Below are positions 45,475 to 56,600 of a stretch of 64,000 nt of DNA, piece by piece (position 1 is the first letter of the stretch; the number at the start of each line of letters is the position of its first letter). The notes under the pieces were generated by a model. The model ran no database searches, was not told the DNA's origin, and saw only the letters and a list, made by a program, of their open reading frames with translations. The stretch is taken from assembly GCA_032718475.1 (NCBI GenBank), contig JAUCBJ010008230.1, positions 104,437 to 168,436 of the forward strand, read 5' to 3'. The translations under genes were made by a program, and so were the position numbers. Origin of the DNA: Nemertoderma westbladi (lineage: Eukaryota; Xenacoelomorpha; Nemertodermatida; Nemertodermatidae).

Positions 45475-46029
45475 TATACTAGAGCACCAGTACGTTCACT
45501 AGAGTTAAGTGACCAGGAGGACGACGTTTTGAGTACGTGTAGTTTATTGACTAACACGATAGATAATTCTCCTTCACACTCCTGTGGTCCAATTGTACAG
45601 ACTGCACTATGACAGACTTGCGTCGCTAACACAGACGCCACCGATACTGACATAACAGATCTGGACATGACCACACGGACCTCTGACTTACAACTACTTG
45701 CAGTAAACCAGGTTGTATTGACTACCGAAGACCAAAGGGTTGTTGCTGTAGATGACTCAATGAACGAGGGTTTTGGAAGGCTTGCGAGCCTACCGAAAAA
45801 TCCGAAGGTCATTGACCCCACCCACCAGGCTTCGACACCGGCCGTTGATCTAGGAAGAAGGCTTGCAAGCCTACCGACAGATCAAGAAGTTGTCAAACCG
45901 CCGCACGACGATTCGACGCCGACTAGTGACACCGGAAGGCTTGCGAGCCTACTAGACACATTGACACTAGCCACAGCAGCGGACAAAGACGTGGACGAGG
46001 ACCATGGCGCAGTGCAAGCAGAATGCTGA
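45475..46029 (+). pseudogene. pol: Element C protease-RT linker, rich in palindrome copies
   Basis: Three copies of the palindrome (45775, 45856, 45934) encode GRLASLP, RRLASLP and GRLASLL in one frame. Element B has one copy at the matching place (23950), next to the same TLTLAT/ITLTTP context. The intervening 60-80 residues are Asp/Thr/Pro-rich and otherwise unlike element B. A stop lies at 45609 (TGA) and the next frame begins at 46004. Confidence 0.65.
45775..45953 (+). repeat. Three short palindrome copies (C linker)
   Basis: 45775-45794, 45856-45875 and 45934-45953, all read in the GRLASLP frame. The middle copy contains the perfect 14-bp palindrome AGGCTTGCAAGCCT. Confidence 0.85.
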
Positions 46030-47001
46030 CCGAATGCTGACTGAACGGACCATTCAATGGTTGGAACAGAACTCAGCAGGACCCGGTAGTTACGAGACCA
46101 CTATGTCAGAACAGGTAAAACGGTCATTAAATATTATGAGAGATACCATTTGCCAGACCGCAAATGGCCACTATGAGGTTGGCATGTTGTGGCGCAATGG
46201 ACAACCTAAGCTTGTTAACAATTACCCGCTTGCTTTGAGGCAACTCAAATCAATAAGGCAGCGATTGTTGCGAGATGAGATGGACCATATGCAATACAAT
46301 GCGCAACTTTAGACGTATCTCCAAAGGTGATACGCCATTAGGATGTTAAATCCCGAGGTAACCACAGATCAGACATATTACCTGCCACATCATTTTGTTC
46401 GACACCCGGACAAACCTGGCAAGGTGCGTCTAGTCAACGACTGCCCCGCGCTTTACCAAGAGATGTCTATGAACAGCAAATTGATGGACGGGCCGAATAT
46501 GAATAATTATCTCATGGGAGTCCTAATGCATTTTAGACAACGCAAAGTGGCTTTCACCTGTGACGTAGAGGCCATGTTTCACCAGGTTAAGGCTTTGGAG
46601 TGGGACAGGGACAGCTTGAGGTTTGTATCCGGATGGAAATTTAGAACTACCAAATGCAGGTAAGAGTTTTCGGAGCCAGGGACAGCCTCAACTGCACCAT
46701 GTACGCGTTAAAGCAGACCGCATTGGACAGACGAGACAAATTTGACCCAGAAGTAGTTCAAACAGTGGAACGAGATTGCTACGTGGATGACGTCCAAAAG
46801 AGTTGTGACACTTTGGAGCGCACTACGACCGTAGCATACCAACTCCAGGATTGTCTCGCTGAGGGCGGATTCCGCCTGACAAAGTTCGCTTCCGACGAAC
46901 CCGAACTAGTGAACTTATTTGACCCGACGGATCGCAGTGGAGGTGACTTAGACTTAGACCTAGAACCTCTACCTCCGACCAAAGTATTAGGACATAGTTA
47001 G
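46004..47001 (+). pseudogene. pol: Element C reverse transcriptase
   Basis: Three overlapping pieces (46004-46312, 46343-46663, 46654-47001) match element B RT. TAG 46310 and a TGA near 46328 interrupt the first joint. Motif A FTCDVEAMFHQV and motif C CYVDD are both readable, with DDVQ instead of DDGL after the YVDD. About ten residues are lost at the 46654 joint (the LWYPDGDLSQPPATY part). It ends with TAG 46999 before DPNTDNF. Confidence 0.85.
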
Positions 47002-47828
47002 GACCCTAACACCGACAATTTTAGGGTATGTGTAAGGTCCAACGACCAGACTAGACCTCTCACTAAAAGGACTTGCTTATCGACCATGAGTCGATTGTAT
47101 GACCCATAGTGTTTCATTAGTCCAGTGATCCTACATGCTAGGATCATACTCCGCAGCATTTGGCAAGCTGGACTGGAATGGGACGATCCCATCCCAGAAA
47201 AGTTAGCTGAGCAATGGAGGGACTGGGAAGCCCAACTGACATTCCTACAAGACTATACCATACCAAGGGTATACTTTCCTTTGTAGACCACCTTTCCTGC
47301 CGATTTAGAGCTTCACAGCTTTAGTGACGCTAGCAAGGATGGATTGGGGGTTACCTTATACCTTAGACGACAAGTGACATTGGACAGCTACGATGTGTCT
47401 CTTGTTACTTCTAAGGCTCGAACAATGCCATTGAAGTATATGTGGAGAGCTGCAAGCCGGGACGATATCCACTGATATTGTCAGTCTAGTTCAACGCGAG
47501 CTGGAGGCTAACTTGAAGGTCACATATTGGACGGATGCGACATTGGTACTTTGGTACATAAACAACAAAGCATTTGAGTTCAAGACTTTCGTAGCCAACA
47601 GACGGGCTGAAATATTAGACTGGTTGCTAAAACAAGATTGGCGTCACTGTCCAGGGAAGCTGAACCCAGCTGACATCGCGTCACGGGGGATGCAACCGCT
47701 TGACTTTTGTAAACCGGACAATAAATCCTTTTGGTTTAGAGGACCCGATTTCCTACAGCGACCATCAGACGAATGGCCACCGTTATTTGACGCGACAACC
47801 AATACCATACCAGAGGGTGCCGAGATAA
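47002..47828 (+). pseudogene. pol: Element C A17-type connection and RNase H
   Basis: DPNTDNFRV, SRLYDP-stop-CFISPV, SIWQAGLEWDDP and FSDASKDGLGVTLYLRR can be read with stops at 47107 (TAG) and 47284 (TAG). The TPRAEL word is damaged by a short deletion near 47440, and the frame changes before 47513. From there YWTDATLVLWYI, WRHCPGKLNPADIASRG and FLQRPSDEWPPLF are intact and continue into the repeat insert. Confidence 0.82.
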
Positions 47829-48680
47829 AAATCGACAAGGTTGTCAAATCTAAAGCAAAAGCCAACGCCAAGGTCAAGAGGAAACAAGGATGGACGAAAT
47901 GTGATGACCTGGACGTTAGACCTGACATTACGCCAGACGTCTCACCAGAATCTCGACCAGACGCTCGTACAAATCTTTCCCCGGATGTTCCGCGGGAGAT
48001 TTCACCAGACGTTTCGCTGGATTGTTCACCAGATTACTTGCCAGATTATTCACCAGAAGCGACACCAGATTATTCTCCGGATTGTTCACCAGATTGTTTT
48101 ATGGAACTCTCGACAGATTGTCTACCGGACGTTTCACCAGACTTTCCACAAGACATCTCGAAAGACTGTCCACCAGACTTTAGACCAGACTTTCTGACAG
48201 AAGTTACGCCAGACTTTCTTTGGGACCAACGACAGGACATTTTGCTGGATGTTCCGTGCTATGTCTCACCAGACATCTCACCAGACTGTTCACCGGACGC
48301 TTCACCAGACTCTCTACTAGACACTCCAGTAGAAGACCCATTGGAGCGGACATTTAGAAACTTAACAAATTTGACTTCTTTGGACGATAAAGGTGTGGCC
48401 ACAGCGATCACACTCCGCTCAAAGAAAATAATTGACTTACCACCTTCAGGTAAACGTCTGACTAAGGTTAGGAAGCTTACAGGCTCACAGGAACACACTG
48501 ATACTGTAAAGTTGAAACCGTTACTGCCAGTAGACTCACTAGGAGCGGACGGTAAAGGTAAGACCGTGGGGATTGACATACTTGGGGACTCAGACAAACC
48601 TACCGGAAGGCCCGTGGGCCTACCAAGTCCAAACAAGTATCCACACTATAACTATACCTTACCTGATGATGTCACTAACA
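47829..48680 (+). repeat. In-frame Ser/Thr-Pro-Asp repeat insert in element C pol
   Basis: About 280 codons lie between TIPEGAEI and TYIDRIVNL; in element B these words are almost adjacent. After a Lys-rich stretch, the tetrapeptide (S/T/L)PDx repeats dozens of times (SPDVSPDCSPDY..., coded by TCACCAGAC and TTACCAGAT words), to about 48340. A Thr/Leu/Lys-rich segment follows with one palindrome copy encoding GRPVGLP (48605). No stop occurs across the insert although the rest of element C is full of stops. Possibly a disordered spacer expanded by 12-bp repeat slippage. Confidence 0.8.
48605..48624 (+). repeat. Short palindrome copy with paired arm changes (C pol)
   Basis: GGAAGGCCCGTGGGCCTACC. 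Both arms changed together (AGGCT/AGCCT to AGGCCC/GGGCCT), keeping the hairpin. Confidence 0.8.
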
Positions 48681-50177
48681 CTTACATTGACCGGATAGTA
48701 AACCTAACTAGATCATGGAATGACGCGTGCCGCAAGTTAGCATGGCTCAAACGTTTGAGACAATATGCCAGAGGCAAACGCGACTTTCCTAGAAGACTTA
48801 CCTTAAAGGAAGTTGGTCATTGTGAAGTTGATATCATTTGCCATTATCAATTGCGATACTTCGCACGAGAATTGACAGCGATCAACCAAGGTAAACAGAT
48901 CAAGTCTTCACCGATTTTGAGTTGGAGTCCGATTATTTATAGGGGCTTACTTTGCCACAAGTCCAGACTCCAAACCATCGACTTTGCACTTGACTTTAGG
49001 TATCCTATCATCATACCGCAACACCATGAATTACAGCGCGCTATGATACTGGACGCACATGTACAACTCAAACACGTGGGTAGACATCACTGTCTATCAC
49101 ATTTACGATCGAGGTTTGTACTGATTAGGCCTAGCAAGGCACTGAGTTCGGTAACACGGAACTGTATGATTTGTAAGAAGGTGCACGCAAGGATAGGACA
49201 CCAAGAAATGAGTGAACTACCACTTGCAAGATTACAGGCGTTTAGACCCCCTTTCACTGAGACGGGGATAGACTGTTTTGGACCCATAATCGCAAAACAC
49301 GGAAGGGTACAGGTAAAACGTTGGGGATTAATCTTCACTTGCATGGCCAGCAGAGCTGTCCATATAGAGCGTGTGACAGATTTAACCACCAATGCCTTTA
49401 TCCTAGCCTTACGGCGATTTATCGCAAGACGTGGATTGGTCAAATCCATTTATTGTGACAAAGGGACAAGCTTTGTGGGTGCACGGAACAAAATAACCAG
49501 AGCTTTAAGAAAGTTGGACCAAACCAGATTTCCGAGGAACGAATTGTTTGGAATTTTAATACTCCAGACAGTCCATGGAGAGGCGGCGTTTGGGAAAGGC
49601 TGATTGGCTCAATAAAAACAGCTATGCTAAAGTAATACCGACACAACACATCTTGACAGACGACCAACTGACGACGTTACTAATAGAAATCAAAGCGATT
49701 TTGAACACTAGACCGATCGCTTTGATCCCAGACAATAACGACCCACAGTTTGCCTTGACACCAGCGCACCTGCTTATGCAGGCGCCGACGACATTGTTGC
49801 CCATTTCGGTACCCGTTAATAGTGAGGGATAAGGCAACAAAGCTTGGAAAATCACTCAATTACTTGCAAATAAATTCTGGGAAATATGGCAGAAATATTA
49901 TTTGCCCTCTATTTCAACCAGAACTTCTTGGTATCTTAATACCCAATGTTTGAAACGAGGAGACCATGTTTTATTGGCTGAAGCCAATCTGAAAAGACGG
50001 TTTTGGCTGACTGGAGTCATTTTGACCACGCACCCTACATCTGGTGTAGTAAGGACAGTTACTGTACGGACTATCGACGGACGTACTGTAGATAGGCCTG
50101 TACAACGTTTCGTACTCCTTGAAGATACTAGAAACGAGACAGAAGACTACAAATCTCCACCCAATATTAGTAAATAG
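48681..50177 (+). pseudogene. pol: Element C integrase with DUF5641-type C-terminus
   Basis: Open to 49603, continuous with the insert upstream. It has the His/His/Cys/Cys pair set (LKHVGRHH, CMICKK), first Asp in ETGIDCFGP and second Asp in YCDKGTSFVG. A frameshift near 49540 moves PWRGGVWERL with the catalytic Glu into the next frame; a TAA at 49830 and a second break precede the last part, 49902-50177 (KRGDHVLLAEANLKRRFW, RTVTVRTIDG). All parts match element B closely. Confidence 0.87.
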
Positions 50178-50553
50178 AGATGTAGGACCCTTGATGGCCG
50201 CCACATAGACTTACCGTATTTTAGTAATTTCGTATTTTGTATTACTGTTTGTGCATTTGTAATCCTCTTTACTGTAGATAGAGAAAGCGGTGGAATTCCA
50301 TTGTCTTTATATGTGAACATGGAGGGTAGTACCCTTATGTATCACATAGGAGCAGGATTGTGTGTACAGTAGGAATACAAGTGAGACAATTTTTCAAATA
50401 TTATTAGACAAATCCATTTAGTTGGATTTAAATTTAAGAAAAATGATTCTCCAGTGAATGCGAATTCTAGAATACAGCTAGATAAAATTAAAATTGGGGA
50501 GGACAAGAGCGGATGGAAGGCTTGCGAGCCTACCGATAAAATTTTTATAGAGT
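50178..50553 (+). other. Element C spacer between pol and ORF3 remnant
   Basis: Adjacent hairpins AGGGTAGTACCCT (50323-50335) and TATGTATCACATA (50336-50348), as in element B; the outer inverted repeat keeps only its left side (GTGGAATTCCATT). A palindrome copy lies at 50515. Nothing coding seen. Confidence 0.7.
50515..50534 (+). repeat. Short palindrome copy (C spacer)
   Basis: GGAAGGCTTGCGAGCCTACC, exact consensus, non-coding, same place as 28893 in element B. Confidence 0.8.
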
Positions 50554-50999
50554 ATGGCTAGGAGTACAGCCAAGCTTGCTAAGTCCAAGGCGGATCCGAA
50601 TGTGACTAAACAGCGATTGGACGCTTATAACAAAAGAGCGGAGGAGTTACGCTCGGAGTTCAAAGCGTTGTACCCCCGAGATGCGTTATGCGACACCAGC
50701 GACGTTTGCGAGGACCCGAGACACAGAGATATGATCTTTATAGATGCGCTCGAGGAGCGGATCCGGAAACCAAGGACGCGTTCTCCATTTATAAACTGTT
50801 CTATAAATGTGGAGGATGTATGCGTGAGCAAGACAACGCGATTCCTATGCGCTTGAACATGGAGAACCCCGAGCCGACATTAGCGCGTTGCCCAAACCAC
50901 CAAAGTCTGCGTTACCAAGAAGGTTGTTTCATTTCCCGGTATTCTAGAACCGCAGGCAACTTGACAGGGCGTGGACGAGTCCGTTCAGCCAAGAAATAG
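50554..50999 (+). pseudogene. Element C ORF3 remnant
   Basis: ATG at 50554 begins STAKLAK..., then LYPRDALCDT, matching ORF3 of element B. The frame shifts by about 50750 to the one containing ETKDAFSIYKLFYKCGGCMREQ and ends at TAG 50997-50999. The central part and all three zinc knuckles present in element B are absent, so this is a truncated relic of about 140 codons. Confidence 0.7.
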
Positions 51000-51485
51000 G
51001 TGAGCGAGAGAAAATAAGGCTTGCGAGCCTAACGTTAGCAATTAGTGCTCAGGAAAAGATATCCAGACCAGCAGAACGAACTTTTAAGATCGTCAGGAGG
51101 ACACTTTAAGACTTACTTGGAAGTTATTAGTGCATTATGTTTATTTTATATTTGGATTGATTTAATTTGGTACCTAAAAGGATTTATAATTATTTGTTTG
51201 ATTTGTTTGATTTGTTTTGATTTGTTTTGTTCTGATTTGTTTAATTTGCTTATCTTGATAACCGAAAGCTTTTTTTTGTATTTTATGCACTAAAGTTAAT
51301 TAGTAAGTTTGTTATTTTGTATGTATGATGGATTGTATTTACGCCGTACCTGCAATATTAAGTATGCAATAATTAGATAGTGATTATTTTATATTTTAGG
51401 CCCCACCAGTAGATTTAGAAGTATTTGTAAATAGTTTGTATTTCGATTGGTGAAAACAGTCTTACTTACTGTTTTCATGGAGCGG
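51000..51485 (+). other. Element C 3' untranslated region
   Basis: AT-rich, with TTTGATTTGTTT repeats near 51195-51245, one palindrome copy at 51014 and the conserved pre-LTR word CTGTTTTCATGGAGCGG ending at 51485. No coding region seen. Confidence 0.65.
51014..51033 (+). repeat. Short palindrome copy (C 3' UTR)
   Basis: ATAAGGCTTGCGAGCCTAAC; the arms are intact, the outer GG and CC are not. Confidence 0.7.
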
Positions 51486-53622
51486 TGATGAATTATTTCA
51501 CTATAAGATAGCATTTGTAGTTTAACGTAAAAACTTTTAAAAATCCGACGCATTTTGATTAAGTTACAGTAATGTTATATGCCTATTCATATTAGTACAC
51601 ATAAAACCCATAGTTAATCTCGTGGCGTAGTGGTCAGATGGTTAAGGCATTGGTTGCATTACAGATAGGTTACGAGTTCGAATCCCAGTCAGGAAATTTG
51701 CATTTTGGGGCAATTTATTTTCATTTGGTACAATTTGATAAACCAATGAGGTGCGTACAAGACATGGAACGATAAGTTGGGCCAATCATAGGGCATATAT
51801 CATCTTATTGCTCCAATGTGAGGCCATGGAATACTCTGGAAGGTTCTAGCGGATTCTATGTCCCAGATTTAGTATATAAAGGGCTGGTTTGCCTTCGGTT
51901 ATCACTCTTCACTATTAGTATCTATTTGACTTTAGTTGTCATTCTTTGTTTCTTTGGAACTTGTTAGTAAATCTGTTTGATAAATCTTTACTAAACTGTA
52001 AATACACTGTAAACTCCTGAACATGTTTTTCTTTGTTTGTCCAACTTTGGGACAGCCAAGCATCAGGAAGATGGCCGCCTAGACCGTTAGGCCATCAGCA
52101 ACGCAGGGAAATGATGTCCACAACACGCTAGCGCCCACATTAGATGAGACCGCGCACCCCCTTCGCCCTTCGAAATACTCCACCTTGCCATGCAGCGCCC
52201 GCTTTCCGAGGAAGGTAAGACTTTGTTTGACGCCCTTGCCCGACGTAAGACCTATAGATCAGGGTAAGCGTGACGCCGTCCTGGGACGCCGCAAAATTTA
52301 GGATCAAATAACTATATTCTGACAGAGCCCCCCCCACCCCCCCCCCCCCCCCGTCAGTATTGCAAATCCCTGGGTTAACCTGTATTCCTCGCAGGTGCGA
52401 ACTATTGCCGTCCGTCAGTACGCGAGTACATATTAGGTACGGACAGCATATGTTCCATAATTTAGTGATTCGTCACCACTGACCGTTTGGTGCCGGTTCG
52501 CTTTGTAGAACATACATTAGTACCCCCCCCCCCCCCCCCCCCTGCCTGAACTTAGTTATGTGATCAGGCAAGGAGTATTTCTGCTACCGGCACACCGCTT
52601 GGCCTAGGGAGGTTTATTAATATCCTACCGCGCCTTGCCACGTACTGATAGGTATTGCTGCTAATTACCGCAGCAACAAAGTTCTAGAATCAAATTTGTA
52701 TACCAGATCAGCTAACGTACGGTAGCGATTAACCCCTATTTCTTATCTTACAACCAGAATCTGGTATTTGTGCCGATCACGGGTGTAGTTACTAACACCG
52801 TGGTTGCCCAGTTGAGTTGTGGATAGGAAGAAGAGAGCTTTGAAGCCATTTTGTAAGTATAAAGTTCTACAAACGCGACTAGCTTATTTTCGTAGCTAGT
52901 GCACGGTATTGTTTTGGTCAGAGAATTACTAAAACCTAGTAAATAATATACACCAAATTGTTTTATTGTAACACACCCACACACACGCCCTAAACCATAT
53001 TTACCCTTAGAGTTCTACTAGATAGCGCACTTTAGATTTCCTTTAGGCAGAATTTATCTGTAATTTACTATTCGTATTTGTAAGTTTAGGATCTGATATT
53101 TAGTTACGGCAAAAGGGAGTATTTATTTCGTTATTAAACTGTTGTTTGTCTGAGCAACAGTATCGTTACATTAGGCACGACCCTCTTTAGACTGATTTTG
53201 TACAGGGGGATCAGTATTGTTACGCTAGGTCTGTTAACCCACTAGCTCGTATATAAACCATATACATCACACCGCGGCAAGTTACGGTATTTAGGACTGT
53301 CAGCGATAGTTAGGATTCGCTACGCGGGGATTGTTTTCCCGTGAGTTTGGTCTGTTACTGTAACTGTACATCTGCCATACTGGTTAGAGGACAGGTTTCC
53401 TTTTGTCTAGTTTGTAGGCATTAGAACCGCTTACGTACATAGAATAGACACTAGCCCTGCTCCTCGCCAGTAGTCGTTTGTGTACTGTATCTGTTTGTTT
53501 AGATACCCTGGACTGGGATTTGTTGTCAGATACTGTACGATGAGCCCGTATACATTACTAGATCTTACGGTAAGCTACATCGTTACTAGGATCCGGTAAG
53601 TGGTATACTACTGGACTTTTCA
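51486..53622 (+). repeat. 3' LTR of element C (2137 bp)
   Basis: Full-length partner of 37950-40080, with tRNA-like sequence (51618-51694, B box 51674-51685), CCAAT boxes, TATATAAAGG (51873-51882) and poly-C tracts near 52327 and 52523. Ends TTTTCA before the AACCC duplicate. Confidence 0.9.
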
Positions 53623-56600
53623 AACCCACTCCACGAGATAGAGAATCTTAAACGAAAGTCATAAGAACAGGTAACACTTACATTTATAGAAGTAATCAGC
53701 AGTTCTTTGCTTCGTCTTTCCTCTGGAGATGGATGAATTTTGATTGCGTCGGAACACCCCCTTTTTGAGGCTCTAAGAGTGAAGAGATAAGTAGCCTATT
53801 TCCCTGCTAATATTGTTGTGTTCTAGGATATTTATTATAGTTTCATCGTATTGCTAAAGCGGCTGGAGCCAAAGTAAATATGTAATGCAATAATTCACCT
53901 CAAATATCTCAGCTATTTCATGAATATAATGAGTATTAAAGCTATGTCAAAATCCTTGGGGTTTTTCAGAAATAATTTATCAAAATATCCTCAGATTTTT
54001 TACAAAAAACGACATCGATTTTAATATTTATAACTTCTAACCCACTCCACGAGATAGAGAATCTTAAACGAAAGTCATAAGAACAGGTAACACTTACATT
54101 TATAGAAGTAATCAGCAGTTCTTTGCTTCGACTTTCCTCGGGAGATGGATGAATTTTGATTGCGTCGGAACACCCCCTTTCTGAGGCTCTCAGAGTGGAG
54201 AGATAAGTAGCCTATCTCCCTGTTAATATTGTTGTGTTCTAGAATATTTATTATAGTTTCATCGTATTGCCAAAGCGGCTGGAGCCAAAGTAAATATGTA
54301 ATGCAATAATTCACCTCAAATATCTCAGCTAATTCATGAATATAATGAGTATTAAAGCTATGTCAAAATCCTTGGGGTTTTTCAGAAATAATTTATCAAA
54401 ATATCCTCAGATTTTTTACAAAAAACGACATCGATTTTCATATTTATAACTTCTAACCCACTCCACGAGATAGAGAATCTTAAACGAAAGTCATAAGAAC
54501 AGGGTCATAGGTAACACTTACATTTATAGAAGTAATCAGCTGTTCTTTGCTTCATGTTTCCCCTGGAGATGGATGAATTTTGATTGCGTCGGAACACCCG
54601 ACCCCCTTTTTGAGGCTCTCAGAGTGAAGAGATAAGTAGCCAATCTCCCTGTTAATATTGTTGTGTTCTAGAATATTTATTATAGTTTCATCGTATTGCC
54701 GAAGCGGCTGGAGCCAAAGTTAATATGTAATGCAATAATTCACCTCAAATTTCTCAGCTATTTCATGAATGTAATGAGTATTAAATCCTTGTCAAAATCC
54801 TTGGTGTTTTTCAGCAATAATTTATTAAAATCTCCTTTGATTTTTTACAGAAAACGACATCGATTTTCATATTCATTGACTTCTACCCCACTCCAAGAGA
54901 TAGACAATCTTAAATGAAAGTCAAAAGAGCAGGTAACACTTACATTTATAGAAGAAATCAGCTGTTCTTTGCTTCGTCTTTCCCCTGGATATGGATGAAT
55001 TTTGATTGCGTCGGAACACCCCCTTTCTGAGGCTCTCAGAGTGGAGAGATAATTAGCCTATCTCCCTGTTAATATTGTTGTGTTCTAGAATATTTATTAT
55101 AGTTTCATCGTATTGCCAAAGCGGCTGGAGCCGAAGTTAATATGTGATACAATAATTCACCTCAAATTTCTCAGCTACTTCATGAATATAATGAGTATAA
55201 AAGCTATGTCAAAATCCTTGGGGTTTTTCAGAAATAATTTATCAAAATATCCTCAGATTTTTTACAAAAAACAACATCGATTTTCATATTTATAACTTCT
55301 AACCCACTCCACGAGATAGAGAATCTTAAACGAAAGTCATAAGAACAGGTAACACATACATTTATAAAAGTAATCAGCTGTTCTTTGCTTCGTCTTTCCC
55401 CTGGAGATGGATGAATTTTGATTGCGTCGGAACACCCCCTTTTTGAGGCTCTCAGAGTGAAGAGATAAGTAGCCTATCTCCCTGTTAATATTGTTGTGTT
55501 CTAGAATATTTATTATAGTTTCATCGTATTGCCAAAGCGGCTGGAGCCAAAGTTAATATGTAATGCAATAATTCACCTCAAATTTCTCAGCTACTTCATG
55601 AATATAATGAGTATTAAATCCTTGTCAAAATCCTTGGTGTTTTTCAGCAATAATTTATTAAAATCTCCTTTGATTTTTTACAGAAAACGACATCGATTTT
55701 CATATTCATGACTTCTAACCCACTCCAAGAGATAGACAATCTTAAATGAAAGTCAAAAGAGCAGGTAACACTTACATTTATAGAAGTAATCAGCTGTTCT
55801 TTGCTCCGTCTTTCCCCTGGAGATGGATGAATTTTGATTGCGTCGAAACACCCCCTTTTTGAGGCTCTAAGAGTGAAAAGATAAGTATCCTATTTCCCTG
55901 TTAATATTATTCTGTTGTAGAATATTTATTATAGTTTCACCGTATTGCCAAAGCGGCTGGAGCCAAAGTTAATATGTGATACAATAATTCACCTCAAATT
56001 TCTCAGCTATTTCATGAATATAATGAGTATTAAATCCTTGTCAAAATCCTTGGTGTTTTTCAGCAATAATTTATTAAAATCTCCTCTGATTTTTTACAAA
56101 AAACGACATCGATTTTCATATTCATGACTTCTAACCCACTCTGCAAGAAAAAGAATCTTAAATGAAAATCAAAAGAACAGGTAACTCTTACATTTATAGA
56201 AGTAATCAGCTGTTCTTTGCTTCGTCTTTCCCCTGGATATGGATCAATTTTGATTGCGTCGGAACACCCCCCTTTCTGAGGCTCTCAGAGTGGAGAGATA
56301 ATTAGCCTATCTCCCTGTTAATATTGTTGTGTTCTAGAATATTTATTATAGTTTCATCGTATTGCCAAAGCGGCTGGAGCCGAAGTTAATATGTGATACA
56401 ATAATTCACCTCAAATTTCTCAGCTACTTCATGAATATAATGAGTATTAAAGCTATGTCAAAATCCTTGGGGTTTTTCAGAAATAATTTATCAAAATATC
56501 CTCAGATTTTTTACAAAAAACGACATCGATTTTCATATTTATAACTTCTAACCCACTCCACGAGATAGAGAATCTTAAACGAAAGTCATAAGAACAGGTA

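Larger units (their letters stand above)
37950..53622 (+). mobile_element. Element C: 15.7-kb BEL/Pao retrotransposon, sister of element B
   Basis: AACCC at 37945-37949 is repeated at 53623-53627 and satellite resumes in phase, giving a 5-bp target duplication. The LTRs begin TGATG(G/A)ATTATTTC and end TTTT(T/C)A. The internal genes parallel element B: same gag, protease, RT, RNase H, integrase and start of ORF3. It lacks most of ORF3 and has a Ser-Pro-Asp repeat insert in pol. Many stops and frameshifts make it clearly dead. Confidence 0.93.
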
